A DNA stretch of 64,000 nucleotides from an uncultured Paracoccaceae bacterium (lineage in GTDB: Bacteria > Bacteroidota > Bacteroidia > Flavobacteriales > Flavobacteriaceae): contig CALSPC010000006.1 in assembly GCA_943788135.1 (NCBI GenBank), forward strand, positions 1 through 64,000. Direction: 5' to 3'. Numbering within the stretch: the first letter of the stretch is position 1; each line of letters opens with the position of its first letter. Shown here piece after piece: positions 44,334-55,387 of this stretch. The translations under genes and the position numbers were made by a program. The notes under the pieces were generated by a model, which was not told the DNA's origin, searched no databases, and saw only the letters and a program-made list of their open reading frames with translations.

Positions 44334-45278
44334 ATGATCAAACACCTCTATCCCTTAGCTTTCATTTTTGTAAGTATGGTTACGGTTAGCACAGCGCAGA
44401 ATTTTTCAGCCACAGAGCTGTCCATAAATCGACATGTTGACGGCACCTTGTTGACTCCAGATGGCATAGAACAACCTCCATTAGTCATTTTCATTGCAGG
44501 ATCAGGACCAACCGATAGAAATGGCAATCAGGCTTTGATGAAAAATAATATGCTAAAGAAACTAGCGGAAAGCCTATCTGAGAGGGGTATTGCTACATTT
44601 AGATATGATAAACGGGTTGTGAAACAATTGCGCACACGAAACTTAGATAAAAATATCCGGTTTGATGATTTTGTAACCGACGCAAAATCTGTTATCAATC
44701 ATTTTAAAAGCACCTATTCAAATCTAATTGTTGCGGGGCATAGCCAAGGGAGTTTAGTAGGCTTACTTGCTCTAGATGCAGGAGCAAATGGATTTATTTC
44801 TTTGGCTGGAGCAGCTAATTCTATAGATCAAATTATTTTAGAACAAATCTCGAAATCTGCGCCTTTTTTCACAGCCGATACCAAACGGGTGTTAGACCTG
44901 CTCAAAAGTGGGCAAACAACAACAGATTTTCCGCCTGCGTTAAGCTCAATATTTAACTTAGACTTACAACCCTTTATGAGTAATTGGATGCAATACAACC
45001 CCAAAGACCTCATCAAAAAATTAGAAATTCCTGTACTCATTATTAATGGCACAAAAGATTTACAGGTTGCAATCACGGAAGCACAACAACTAAAAGAGGC
45101 AAAAGAAGAGGCTCAATTGGAAATCATAGAAAACATGAATCATCTTTTATTTGAAATTAATGGCGATGATTTGGTGAATTCAAAATCGTATAACGACAAC
45201 TCCTACGTTGTGATGCCTCAAGTTATTGAAATTATAACCGCTTTTATTACAAAAGAAAAAAGCACCACTAAGAAATGA
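44334..45278 (+). CDS. Secreted alpha/beta hydrolase
   Basis: VIFIAGSGPTDRNGNQ, VAGHSQGSLVGLLAL nucleophile elbow. Confidence 0.9.
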   Translation: MIKHLYPLAFIFVSMVTVSTAQNFSATELSINRHVDGTLLTPDGIEQPPLVIFIAGSGPTDRNGNQALMKNNMLKKLAESLSERGIATFRYDKRVVKQLRTRNLDKNIRFDDFVTDAKSVINHFKSTYSNLIVAGHSQGSLVGLLALDAGANGFISLAGAANSIDQIILEQISKSAPFFTADTKRVLDLLKSGQTTTDFPPALSSIFNLDLQPFMSNWMQYNPKDLIKKLEIPVLIINGTKDLQVAITEAQQLKEAKEEAQLEIIENMNHLLFEINGDDLVNSKSYNDNSYVVMPQVIEIITAFITKEKSTTKK

Positions 45279-45401
45279 TGCTTTTAACTATTAACCAACC
45301 AAATATATTACTAACAAAATAATATAAAAACTTAGTTTCAACTTCCGTGCCAGAAATTTAAAATTATTATATTTTAACTTAACTTTCACATACTAAAGCT
45401 G

Positions 45402-45423
45402 GACTGTTAACAATTTAACAGTC
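45402..45423. repeat. Perfect 9-bp inverted repeat (hairpin) in the intergenic region before the DUF819 gene
   Basis: GACTGTTAA-CAAT-TTAACAGTC followed by TTTTG. Confidence 0.8.
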
Positions 45424-45536
45424 TTTTGAAAGCAATTAATTTAATGTTATAAAGATTTCAAGTACTAATGCTCCTTTGCAATAGTCGTGCTAAAAACTAT
45501 TTTTATCTATATTTGAAAACCATAAACTAAAAATTC

Positions 45537-46853
45537 ATGATAGATACTACTCCATTATTCACAGACGACACCATTGTTTTTGGTTTACTCATGTCGGCCA
45601 TTGCCTTGATTTTTTACACAGAATCGCGTCCTACAGGATTTTGGCATAAATTTTATAAAATTGTTCCTGGACTATTTATGGCTTATATGATCCCAGCACT
45701 ATTTACCACCTTAGGCTGGATTGCACCTGATTGGGAAAGTCTATCACCAACCGGCGAACGGACTCAACATAGCAGCAGTTTATATTATGTTGCAAGTCGT
45801 TATTTATTACCTGCTGCCTTGGTTTTGATGACTTTAAGCATTGACTTAAAAGCTGTTTTTAATCTCGGATGGAAAGCCTTGATTATGTTTTTCACAGGAA
45901 CTATAGGCATTATCATTGGTGGGCCTATTGCTATCTTATTAATTTCGTTTATCTCCCCAGAAACGGTGGGTGGTGTGGGACCCGATGCCGTGTGGAGGGG
46001 ACTTTCAACTTTGGCAGGAAGTTGGATTGGTGGTGGTGCCAACCAAACTGCCATGCTTGAAATTTATGGTTATAATCCTAAACTATTTGGAGGCATGGTG
46101 TTTGTAGATATTGTAGTGGCTAATATATGGATGGCACTTTTATTAATTGGAATCGGAAAATCGGAGCGCATTAACAACTGGTTCAAAGCCGATACCTCAG
46201 CGATTGAAACCCTTAAAGAAAAAGTCTCAACCTTCACTGAAAGTGTTAAACGCACTCCCTCACTTACAGATATTATGATTATGGTCGGTATAGCTTTTGG
46301 AACGGTCAGTTTTTCGCACCTAGCATCTAGTTTTCTTGCACCGTTTTTTAGGGACTTTGTCTCCACCATTGAATCTGAAACTTCAAGAAATATCTTTACC
46401 TTTTTAGGGTCTTCGTTCTTTTGGTTAATTAGTTGTGCTACTCTCATAGCAATTGGGCTTTCATTTACAAAAGCAAAAAATTATGAAGGCGCTGGCGCTA
46501 GTAAAATAGGCAGTGTTTTTATCTATATTTTAGTGGCTAGTATCGGTATGAAAATGGATCTAACATTAATCTTTGACAATACGGGATTGATTGCTATTGG
46601 TGTGGTCTGGATGACTATTCATGCGGTATTATTAATCACGGTCGCAAAACTAATTCGAGCTCCCTATTTCTTTTTGGCTGTGGGCAGCCAGGCCAATGTT
46701 GGTGCCGCCGCCTCTGCTCCTATTGTCGCTGCAGCCTTTCACCCCTCCTTAGCCAGTGTAGGTGTGCTCTTAGCAGTCTTAGGCTATGCCATCGGAACTA
46801 TTGCTGCTATTGGCTGTACAATTCTTATGGAATTAGCAGCGACAACAGTTTAG
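45537..46853 (+). CDS. DUF819 family integral membrane protein
   Basis: Multi-TM; LAGSWIGGGANQTAMLEIYG; AVGSQANVGAAASAPIVAAAFHPSLASVGVLLAVLGYAIGT. Confidence 0.9.
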   Translation: MIDTTPLFTDDTIVFGLLMSAIALIFYTESRPTGFWHKFYKIVPGLFMAYMIPALFTTLGWIAPDWESLSPTGERTQHSSSLYYVASRYLLPAALVLMTLSIDLKAVFNLGWKALIMFFTGTIGIIIGGPIAILLISFISPETVGGVGPDAVWRGLSTLAGSWIGGGANQTAMLEIYGYNPKLFGGMVFVDIVVANIWMALLLIGIGKSERINNWFKADTSAIETLKEKVSTFTESVKRTPSLTDIMIMVGIAFGTVSFSHLASSFLAPFFRDFVSTIESETSRNIFTFLGSSFFWLISCATLIAIGLSFTKAKNYEGAGASKIGSVFIYILVASIGMKMDLTLIFDNTGLIAIGVVWMTIHAVLLITVAKLIRAPYFFLAVGSQANVGAAASAPIVAAAFHPSLASVGVLLAVLGYAIGTIAAIGCTILMELAATTV

Positions 46854-46892
46854 AAATAATTATATTTGAAATCAAAAATTAACCCTTTTTAC

Positions 46893-46945
46893 CACATCTA
46901 AAAAACACGCTTATACAAGGCATGTTTCACAAACTATTAGATGTG
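46893..46945. repeat. Inverted repeat CACATCTAA...TTAGATGTG with imperfect nested arms
   Basis: Outer arms 46893-46901 and 46937-46945; inner AAACACGC / GCATGTTT with one mismatch. Confidence 0.7.
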
Positions 46946-46963
46946 AGCACAAATTAAAATCTT

Positions 46964-47653
46964 ATGAAAAATAACATCTTTTTAATCCTTATCTTTTTAG
47001 CAACAGCCTGTAGTCAACCCTCAAAAACAATGACGGTTAATGGATCGATTAAAGGATTTCAAAAAGGAACATTGTATCTTCAACGTGTAGATGATGGCCG
47101 TTTTTTAACTTTAGACTCTTTAGCCATGAACAGCACTACCGATTTTGAATTGGGCTACGATTTGGAGGAAGCTGAGCTTTTATTCCTAAGTTTTTCTGAA
47201 GACATAAATGCAGAACGCATCTCTTTTTTCGCTGACAAAGGGGTTACCACTATAAACACAAGCTTGAAACGTTTCAAATATGACGCTCAAATTGAAGGCG
47301 GAACACAGCAGAAACTGTTAGACACCTACTACAAAAACATAGGCCGTTTCAAAGACCAACGCTTAGAGGCCATGGAGGGCCAACTAAATGCAGAAAAAGA
47401 GGGCAACCAAGATCAAGCAGACTCGCTTTTAGCGGTAATGGACAACATCACAAAGCGTAGCTATTTATATACGGTTAATTTTGCGATCAATAATAAGGAT
47501 AGTGAAGTAGCGCCTTTTGTGGCAGTATCTGAAATTTACGATGCAAATGTGAAGTTCTTAGACACCATAAACAATGTATTGCCCCCAAAAATTGCAAATT
47601 CCAAGTACGGAATTATTTTGGAGGCCTATATTGAGACTTTAAAATCTGAGTAA
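46964..47653 (+). CDS. Lipoprotein with DUF4369 domain
   Basis: Lipobox FLATAC; VNGSIKGFQKGTLYLQRVDDGRFLTLDSLAMNSTTDFEL. Confidence 0.85.
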   Translation: MKNNIFLILIFLATACSQPSKTMTVNGSIKGFQKGTLYLQRVDDGRFLTLDSLAMNSTTDFELGYDLEEAELLFLSFSEDINAERISFFADKGVTTINTSLKRFKYDAQIEGGTQQKLLDTYYKNIGRFKDQRLEAMEGQLNAEKEGNQDQADSLLAVMDNITKRSYLYTVNFAINNKDSEVAPFVAVSEIYDANVKFLDTINNVLPPKIANSKYGIILEAYIETLKSE

Positions 47654-47654
47654 T

Positions 47655-47921
47655 TTAAAGCGCATTAACCTTTTCGATTAAGGCTTTTCCTTTTGCTTCT
47701 AAATCTTTAGCAATGCCTTTGAAATGTGCTTTTTGATTGTCAACATTTTTAGCGTTAACCTTTTCAATCAACTCATCAAAAGCTGAAATTGCTTCATCAA
47801 TTATTGCTTCACTTTTTTTGGTGTCTTTATCGGCATTGGCATATTCCCAAATGTATACTGCTTCAATGATGTCTCCTAAGACGTAATTGATATCTTTTTT
47901 TAAATTTCTAACGTTAGCCAT
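47655..47921 (-). CDS. Small conserved-type hypothetical protein (88 aa)
   Basis: MANVRNLKKDINYVLGDIIEAVYIWEYANADKDTKKSEAIIDEAISAFDEL; compactly placed, uninterrupted, predicted helical. Confidence 0.8.
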   Translation of the reverse strand: MANVRNLKKDINYVLGDIIEAVYIWEYANADKDTKKSEAIIDEAISAFDELIEKVNAKNVDNQKAHFKGIAKDLEAKGKALIEKVNAL

Positions 47922-47956
47922 TATTTTAATTTTTGTTTTTGCAAAATTACGTAATT

Positions 47957-48925
47957 TTAAATATAAACTTCTAAAAGTTTCGCATGATTTGATGAAATTG
48001 AAAACGTTTCAATACAGGCGGGAATTAAAACCGTTTCCCCCATTGAAAATTCAGTGACAATGCCATCAACTTCCAAATTAGCCTTTCCTTCTACACACAT
48101 ATAAATCACAAATGAATCCTGGGTGTTTTGTTTTGATATGGTTTCAGTTACTTCGAGAACATTGGTTGTAAAGTAGGGACAACTGACCAGTTCTGTAGAA
48201 ACGTTAGACTTTGGAGCATACTGCACGCGGAAATTATCGGGCATATCAAAATCAAACGCTTCTAGAGCGATATCGTTATGCAACTCGCGTTCATTCCCAT
48301 CAGCATCCACACGATCCCAATCATATACGCGATAGGTAATGTCGCTGGTTTGCTGAATTTCGGCTAAAAGAACCCCTGCGCCAATGGCATGAATACGCCC
48401 CACTTCAATGAAGTAAGTATCACCTGCTTTAACAGCATCAAAATTCAAAATACTTTGTAGTGTTTTGTCTTCTAAGTGTTTCACATACAACTCTGGCGTC
48501 ATCTCTTGATTAAATCCAACAATCAAATTAGACGCTGGATCGGCTTGTACCACATACCACATTTCGGTTTTTCCAAAACTGTTATGTCGGGCTTTGGCCA
48601 ATTTATCATTGGGATGCAACTGCACCGATAAATCCTGCTTCGCATCTATAAACTTAATAAGCAAGGGAAATTTGTTTCCAAACTGACGAAAATTCTTCGC
48701 ACCCATCAAATCTGAAGTGTAAGTGTCCATGAGCGTTTTCAAAGACGTCCCTTTCAAAGGCCCATTGGCTACGATGGAGGTATCGCCTTCAACGTCGCTA
48801 ATTTCCCAACTTTCTCCTGCTTTTGTCGAGGAGGTTGATTTATGTAAAAGCTGTTGCAATTTTTGTCCACCCCAAATTTTGTCTTTTAGAATGGGTTGAA
48901 ATTTTAAAGGATATAATGGTGTCAT
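47957..48925 (-). CDS. manA: Mannose-6-phosphate isomerase (type I, class I-like)
   Basis: PILKDKIWGGQKLQQLL, FPLLIKFIDAKQDLSVQLHPNDKLA, KTEMWYVVQADP, IPACIETFSI. Confidence 0.93.
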   Translation of the reverse strand: MTPLYPLKFQPILKDKIWGGQKLQQLLHKSTSSTKAGESWEISDVEGDTSIVANGPLKGTSLKTLMDTYTSDLMGAKNFRQFGNKFPLLIKFIDAKQDLSVQLHPNDKLAKARHNSFGKTEMWYVVQADPASNLIVGFNQEMTPELYVKHLEDKTLQSILNFDAVKAGDTYFIEVGRIHAIGAGVLLAEIQQTSDITYRVYDWDRVDADGNERELHNDIALEAFDFDMPDNFRVQYAPKSNVSTELVSCPYFTTNVLEVTETISKQNTQDSFVIYMCVEGKANLEVDGIVTEFSMGETVLIPACIETFSISSNHAKLLEVYI

Positions 48926-48928
48926 TTT

Positions 48929-49339
48929 TTAATTTCCAGAGTAGGTTACAAAATTACGAGCCGTTTCATAAAGGGTGACTTCCAAATCTAAATTAGAATC
49001 AAGCACTTTTTTTAGCTTATCATAAATAACCACCACAATATTCTCAGCCGTCGGATTTAAGTTCTTAAATTCAGGCACATCAAGGTTTAAGTTTTTGTGA
49101 TCAAACGCCTCTTCCACTTCCGACTTAATAAAGTCTTTTAGGATTTTAACGTCCATCACAAAACCTGTTTCAGGATCTATTTCTCCTGTCACACTCACTG
49201 TGAGGTCGTAGTTGTGCCCGTGATAATTAGGGTTGTTGCATTTCCCAAATATGGCATCGTTTTTCTCAAAACTCCAATCGGGGCGGTACAATCTATGGGC
49301 GGAATTAAAATGTGCTTTTCTACTGACGGTGACTCTCAT
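48929..49339 (-). CDS. queD: 6-carboxytetrahydropterin synthase
   Basis: FNSAHRLYRPDWSFEKNDAIFGKCNNPNYHGHNYDLTVSVTGE. Confidence 0.92.
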   Translation of the reverse strand: MRVTVSRKAHFNSAHRLYRPDWSFEKNDAIFGKCNNPNYHGHNYDLTVSVTGEIDPETGFVMDVKILKDFIKSEVEEAFDHKNLNLDVPEFKNLNPTAENIVVVIYDKLKKVLDSNLDLEVTLYETARNFVTYSGN

Positions 49340-49859
49340 GGCTGGTGTTTATATGTTCGTAAAATTTTTCAAATATGATTTTAAACCATTCGGTATAAAG
49401 TTCGGGTTGCTGCTTTATATCGGCTTTCACCGCTTCTAAAGGCATCCATTTCCAGGCTTCGACTTCCTCGGGGTTAATGACGGGTTCAGCCTCGTAATGC
49501 CCTACCATAATATGGTCCAATTCGTGTTCGGTAAGGCCATTGTCAAAAGGGGCTTTATAGATAAACCAAGTGGTTTCTTTGAGGGGTGTCACAAAGCCCA
49601 TTTCTTCTTGTAAACGGCGACTGCCAGCTTCCAAATTGGATTCACCTACACGTTGGTGCGAACAACAGGTGTTGGTCCACAACAAAGGCGAATGGTATTT
49701 ATGGGCGGCACGCTGTTGCAACATCAATTCGTTTTGAGCATTGAATATAAATACCGAAAACGCACGGTGCAAAACCGCCTTTTCATGCGCCTCCATTTTG
49801 GGCATGGTACCAATTTGTTCGTCTTGTGTATTGACAAGAATGACCTGTTCTTCCATCAT
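49320..49859 (-). CDS. idi: Isopentenyl-diphosphate delta-isomerase
   Basis: HRAFSVFIFNAQNELMLQQRAAHKYHSPLLWTNTCCSHQRVGESNLEAGSRRLQEEMGF. Confidence 0.95.
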   Translation of the reverse strand: MMEEQVILVNTQDEQIGTMPKMEAHEKAVLHRAFSVFIFNAQNELMLQQRAAHKYHSPLLWTNTCCSHQRVGESNLEAGSRRLQEEMGFVTPLKETTWFIYKAPFDNGLTEHELDHIMVGHYEAEPVINPEEVEAWKWMPLEAVKADIKQQPELYTEWFKIIFEKFYEHINTSHESHRQ

Positions 49860-49977
49860 GACACAAAAATATCAACTATATCTTTAAGTTTTACTAATTT
49901 CTTGCTAAAAAATTAAGAGCAAACCCACACTAAAGTTAACAACTCATGTATTGTGTGATGAACCTACCCTACGATGC

Positions 49978-50010
49978 TATAAATAGGTTTTAAAATGCAA
50001 CCTATTTATA
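49978..50010. repeat. Perfect 12-bp inverted repeat (9-nt loop)
   Basis: TATAAATAGGTT-TTAAAATGC-AACCTATTTATA. Confidence 0.9.
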
Positions 50011-50310
50011 ATCAAGTGCTTAGGTGTTACTTTTTTGGGATTATTCTAGGTATTTTAAAAATTATGTTATAGTTTTATACTTTGATTGTAACCCCAAGTC
50101 TACATCTTCAAAAAGAATTTGACCGGAGATTTAGATTTTATTGTATTGAATACTGTATTGGAAAGGTTCCGATATACTGTAGTTGGCAAAAATTAAAACA
50201 CAATACTCAATAACAAATAAGAACCTCCGTTAGAGGATAAAACAGAAAACTTGTAATTGAATGTATAACCCTAAATTATCTGCCTATGAGATAGACAAAA
50301 AGACCCCGCT

Positions 50311-50334
50311 ACCGCACGAATCCTTTCGTGTGGT
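50311..50334. repeat. Strong hairpin 1 of a GC-rich pair
   Basis: ACCGCACGAA-TCCT-TTCGTGTGGT (10-bp stem, one G:U pair). Confidence 0.85.
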
Positions 50335-50356
50335 GATACAAAAGTAAAACCACCGC

Positions 50357-50382
50357 TCCGCAAAGCTCGCTGACTTTGCGGA
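50357..50382. repeat. Strong hairpin 2 of a GC-rich pair
   Basis: TCCGCAAAG-CTCGCTGA-CTTTGCGGA (perfect 9-bp stem). Confidence 0.9.
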
Positions 50383-50435
50383 ACATAAAAAAGTAAAGTA
50401 TTGCTCCAAATCGGAAGTCTTTGCGACACATCCAT

Positions 50436-52442
<2,007 letters not shown>

Positions 52443-52535
52443 CTAACTTAAGTTTTAGCAATACTAAGATATGAAAATGCATGGTACACAAAAGTGAAAA
52501 AGGAAGAATTTATCAGCAATTTAGTCAACAACACA

Positions 52536-53384
52536 TTAGCGTTTTGTAGCGCGTAACATGCGGGGTTTTCCAAAAATATCAGATTTTAATGTAAGCCCGT
52601 CAAAATCCTCTAAAGACAAAAGCGCTTTGGTAGCTTCTCCCAAGTATTCGTTGATTTCAAAATAGAGTAAACCATTCGTTTTCAAGGTTTTCTTGCTCAA
52701 TTCGACTATGGCTTCATAAAATACCAAAGGCTTATCATTATCAACAAATAGTGCCAAATGCGGTTCATGATTCAAGACATTAGGCGCCATTTGTGTTTTT
52801 TCGAGCTCACGAACATAGGGCGGATTGGACACAATGAGATCAAACTCTAGTTCAGTGGTGGACCATTCTAAAACATTGGCTTCGATACTGTTTAGCTGTA
52901 CCTGATGTTGCTGGGCATTGTACTGCGCAATTTCTAAGGCTTTAGGACTCACATCCAAAACAGAGACGGAGGCATTGGGCAACTGTGTTGCTAAGCTAAT
53001 TGCAATACAGCCAGAACCAGTACCAATATCTAAAATCTTAAGAGGGGTTTTGGTGTTGGCATGTTTTAAAATCCAAGCGACTAATTCTTCGGTTTCAGGA
53101 CGTGGGATCAACACATTGGGATCAACCTTAAAGTCCAAGCCAAAAAATGAGGTTGTTCCTAATATGTATTGAATCGGCTCATAAGTGAGTAATCGACTGA
53201 TCACGTCTTCAAAATATTCAAAATTTTGAGTTGTAATAATTGCATCCGCTTTGAGGTGGACCTCTATACGTTTGAGTTTCAAATGGTGTTCGCAGATTCT
53301 ATAAAAAAAAGCGGAAATCTCTTCTTTAGGATAATAGCCTAAGAGTCCATTTTGAAAAAAAACTTGAAGTGATTTTAAGTGCAT
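52536..53384 (-). CDS. prmC: Peptide chain release factor N5-glutamine methyltransferase
   Basis: LIPRPETEELVAWIL, ILDIGTGSGCIAISLA, DLIVSNPPYV. Confidence 0.95.
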   Translation of the reverse strand: MHLKSLQVFFQNGLLGYYPKEEISAFFYRICEHHLKLKRIEVHLKADAIITTQNFEYFEDVISRLLTYEPIQYILGTTSFFGLDFKVDPNVLIPRPETEELVAWILKHANTKTPLKILDIGTGSGCIAISLATQLPNASVSVLDVSPKALEIAQYNAQQHQVQLNSIEANVLEWSTTELEFDLIVSNPPYVRELEKTQMAPNVLNHEPHLALFVDNDKPLVFYEAIVELSKKTLKTNGLLYFEINEYLGEATKALLSLEDFDGLTLKSDIFGKPRMLRATKR

Positions 53385-53860
53385 TACAAGGTTTTTATCA
53401 TTCTAATTCCACAAGAGCTATGCCCAGTGTTTCCAATCGCAGTGTTTAGGTATTCAAAGCCATAGCGCTTATACAATTCTTGAGCGGCTTTGAGTTCAGA
53501 AAGTGTTTCTAAATAACACTGTTTATACCCCATTGACTTGGCAGCTTCTAAACATACTTTCATGAGTTTTTTGCCATACCCTTTTCCTCTCATATCGGGA
53601 GCAAGGTACATTTTTTGAAGCTCACAAACGGAAGTCTCCTCGCCCGCTAAGGCTTTAATGCCAGCGCCACCTTTGACAAGTCCGTGATCTTCTACTACAA
53701 GATAAATAGCTGCATCGTCTTGATACGATTCAAACATTTGTGTGGTTTCTACATCTTCGTAAACCGTCCCTGTTAAAGGCAATTCAAGCTCTAAAAACGT
53801 AGTTTTTATAAGGGCTTCTAGTTGTGAATTATCCCCGAATTGAATTTCTCTAATACGCAT
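53384..53860 (-). CDS. GNAT family N-acetyltransferase
   Basis: LQKMYLAPDMRGKGYGKKLMKVCLEAAKSMGYKQCYLET. Confidence 0.9.
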   Translation of the reverse strand: MRIREIQFGDNSQLEALIKTTFLELELPLTGTVYEDVETTQMFESYQDDAAIYLVVEDHGLVKGGAGIKALAGEETSVCELQKMYLAPDMRGKGYGKKLMKVCLEAAKSMGYKQCYLETLSELKAAQELYKRYGFEYLNTAIGNTGHSSCGIRMIKTL

Positions 53861-53861
53861 G

Positions 53862-53893
53862 TTGTAAATACAAATTAATAAATCTTATTTTTG
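53862..53893 (+). promoter_or_regulatory. Candidate Bacteroidota-type promoter (TTG-N21-TATTTTTG) upstream of the LEA-ribD unit
   Basis: TTG at 53862-53864 and TATTTTTG at 53886-53893, matching the TANNTTTG -7 consensus known from Bacteroidota. Confidence 0.4.
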
Positions 53894-53924
53894 TTGTTCG
53901 AAGATACACATAATACCCAAAAAA

Positions 53925-54389
53925 ATGATAAAAAATTTTACGATCCTACTTTTACTAGCTTTCACAACGCGTTGCACTTTAAAGCAAAAACCAGAGTTCA
54001 TCAAAGTCGATGCCATTCAGTTGGTGGACGCCAATTCTAGACAAATCAATCTAAGTGCAAATGCCGTATTTAATAACCCAAACAGTGTTGGTGGACGATT
54101 AAATACTGAGGGCGTAAGTGTACTTGTCAATGGTGTTGATTTTGGATTTATTAGCGCTGAAGAATTTAAAGTCCCTGCAAAAGACAAGTTTACGGTGCCA
54201 CTTCAAATTGTTATAAAGACCAAAGAACTGCTAGGAAAAGATCCAAATGGGTTTTTAAATGGCTTACTGAATAGTGTGCTCAACAAAAATTTAGAAGTAA
54301 CATATAAAGGAGTTATTGAATTTAAGGCCTTAGGGTTTACTTATGAATACCCTATTGATAAAACAGAATCCGTTAACATCAAATTATAA
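53925..54389 (+). CDS. LEA type 2-like lipoprotein
   Basis: VDANSRQINLSANAVFNNPNSVGGRLNTEGVSVLVNGVDFGFISAEEFKVPAKDKFTVPLQI. Confidence 0.8.
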   Translation: MIKNFTILLLLAFTTRCTLKQKPEFIKVDAIQLVDANSRQINLSANAVFNNPNSVGGRLNTEGVSVLVNGVDFGFISAEEFKVPAKDKFTVPLQIVIKTKELLGKDPNGFLNGLLNSVLNKNLEVTYKGVIEFKALGFTYEYPIDKTESVNIKL

Positions 54390-55387
54390 TCACACACGAA
54401 GATTACATAGCACGTTGTATTGAAATCGCCAAAGGTTTGGGCACCACAGCGCCAAACCCAATGGTAGGCTGTGTTATTGTGGTTGATGCTCAAATTATTG
54501 CTGAGGGCTATACAAGTCCGTATGGCGGACCGCATGCCGAAGTCAATGCCATTAAAGCGGTGAAAGATGTGAGCTTACTCGCCAAAGCGACTTTATATGT
54601 AACCCTAGAACCGTGTGCCCACTTTGGAAAAACACCCCCTTGTAGCGATTTGATAATCGCCCATAAAATTCCTAGAGTAGTCATTGGATGTATTGACGCA
54701 CATGCTAAAGTCTGTGGCAAAGGCATTGCAAAACTAAAAGCTGCTGGTTGCGAAGTGACTGTTGGTGTTTTGGAAGCGGAATGTAAAGCACACCACAAGC
54801 GTTTTTTTACATATCATAACAAAAAGCGTCCTTATATAATACTAAAATGGGCAGAAAGCACTGATGGCTTTATGGCACCACGGACAAAGTCTGAAACGAA
54901 ACCGGTTTGGATTAGCAATACCTATTCAAGACAACTTGTCCACCAATGGCGTGCAGAAGAACAAGCGATTTTGGTAGGCGCCAATACAGTCGTTCAAGAT
55001 AATCCTAGCTTAACAACACGAGAAGTGGAAGGGCCCAACCCTATTCGAGTGGTTATCGATCTGAAACATTCGTTAGCAGAATCCTATCAGGTGTTTAATT
55101 CCGAAGCAAAAACAATCCGATTAACCGCTAAAGACATTGATGCACAACTTCCGCTTGCTTTTCAGGTGTGCAAGGCGTTACACAGCCACCATATAACGTC
55201 GGTGATTATTGAGGGTGGTCAAAAAACATTACAGGCATTTATTGACGAAAATCTTTGGGACGAAGCCCGTATATTTGTGGGAGAACGCCCGTTGAAATCG
55301 GGAATTTCAACGCCAAAAATCAAAGGTACACTAGCCTCGGAACATTCTATTAAATCTGATTCTTTAAAACTACTAATAAATGATTAG
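54383..55387 (+). CDS. ribD: Bifunctional deaminase/reductase for riboflavin biosynthesis; conserved N-terminus lacks an ATG/GTG/TTG start (first canonical start is TTG 54437)
   Basis: ITHEDYIARCIEIAKGLGTTAPNPMVGCVIVVDAQIIAEGYTSPYGGPHAEVNAI...TLEPCAHFGKTPPCSD...WAESTDGFMAP. Start uncertain. Confidence 0.88.
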   Translation: MIITHEDYIARCIEIAKGLGTTAPNPMVGCVIVVDAQIIAEGYTSPYGGPHAEVNAIKAVKDVSLLAKATLYVTLEPCAHFGKTPPCSDLIIAHKIPRVVIGCIDAHAKVCGKGIAKLKAAGCEVTVGVLEAECKAHHKRFFTYHNKKRPYIILKWAESTDGFMAPRTKSETKPVWISNTYSRQLVHQWRAEEQAILVGANTVVQDNPSLTTREVEGPNPIRVVIDLKHSLAESYQVFNSEAKTIRLTAKDIDAQLPLAFQVCKALHSHHITSVIIEGGQKTLQAFIDENLWDEARIFVGERPLKSGISTPKIKGTLASEHSIKSDSLKLLIND

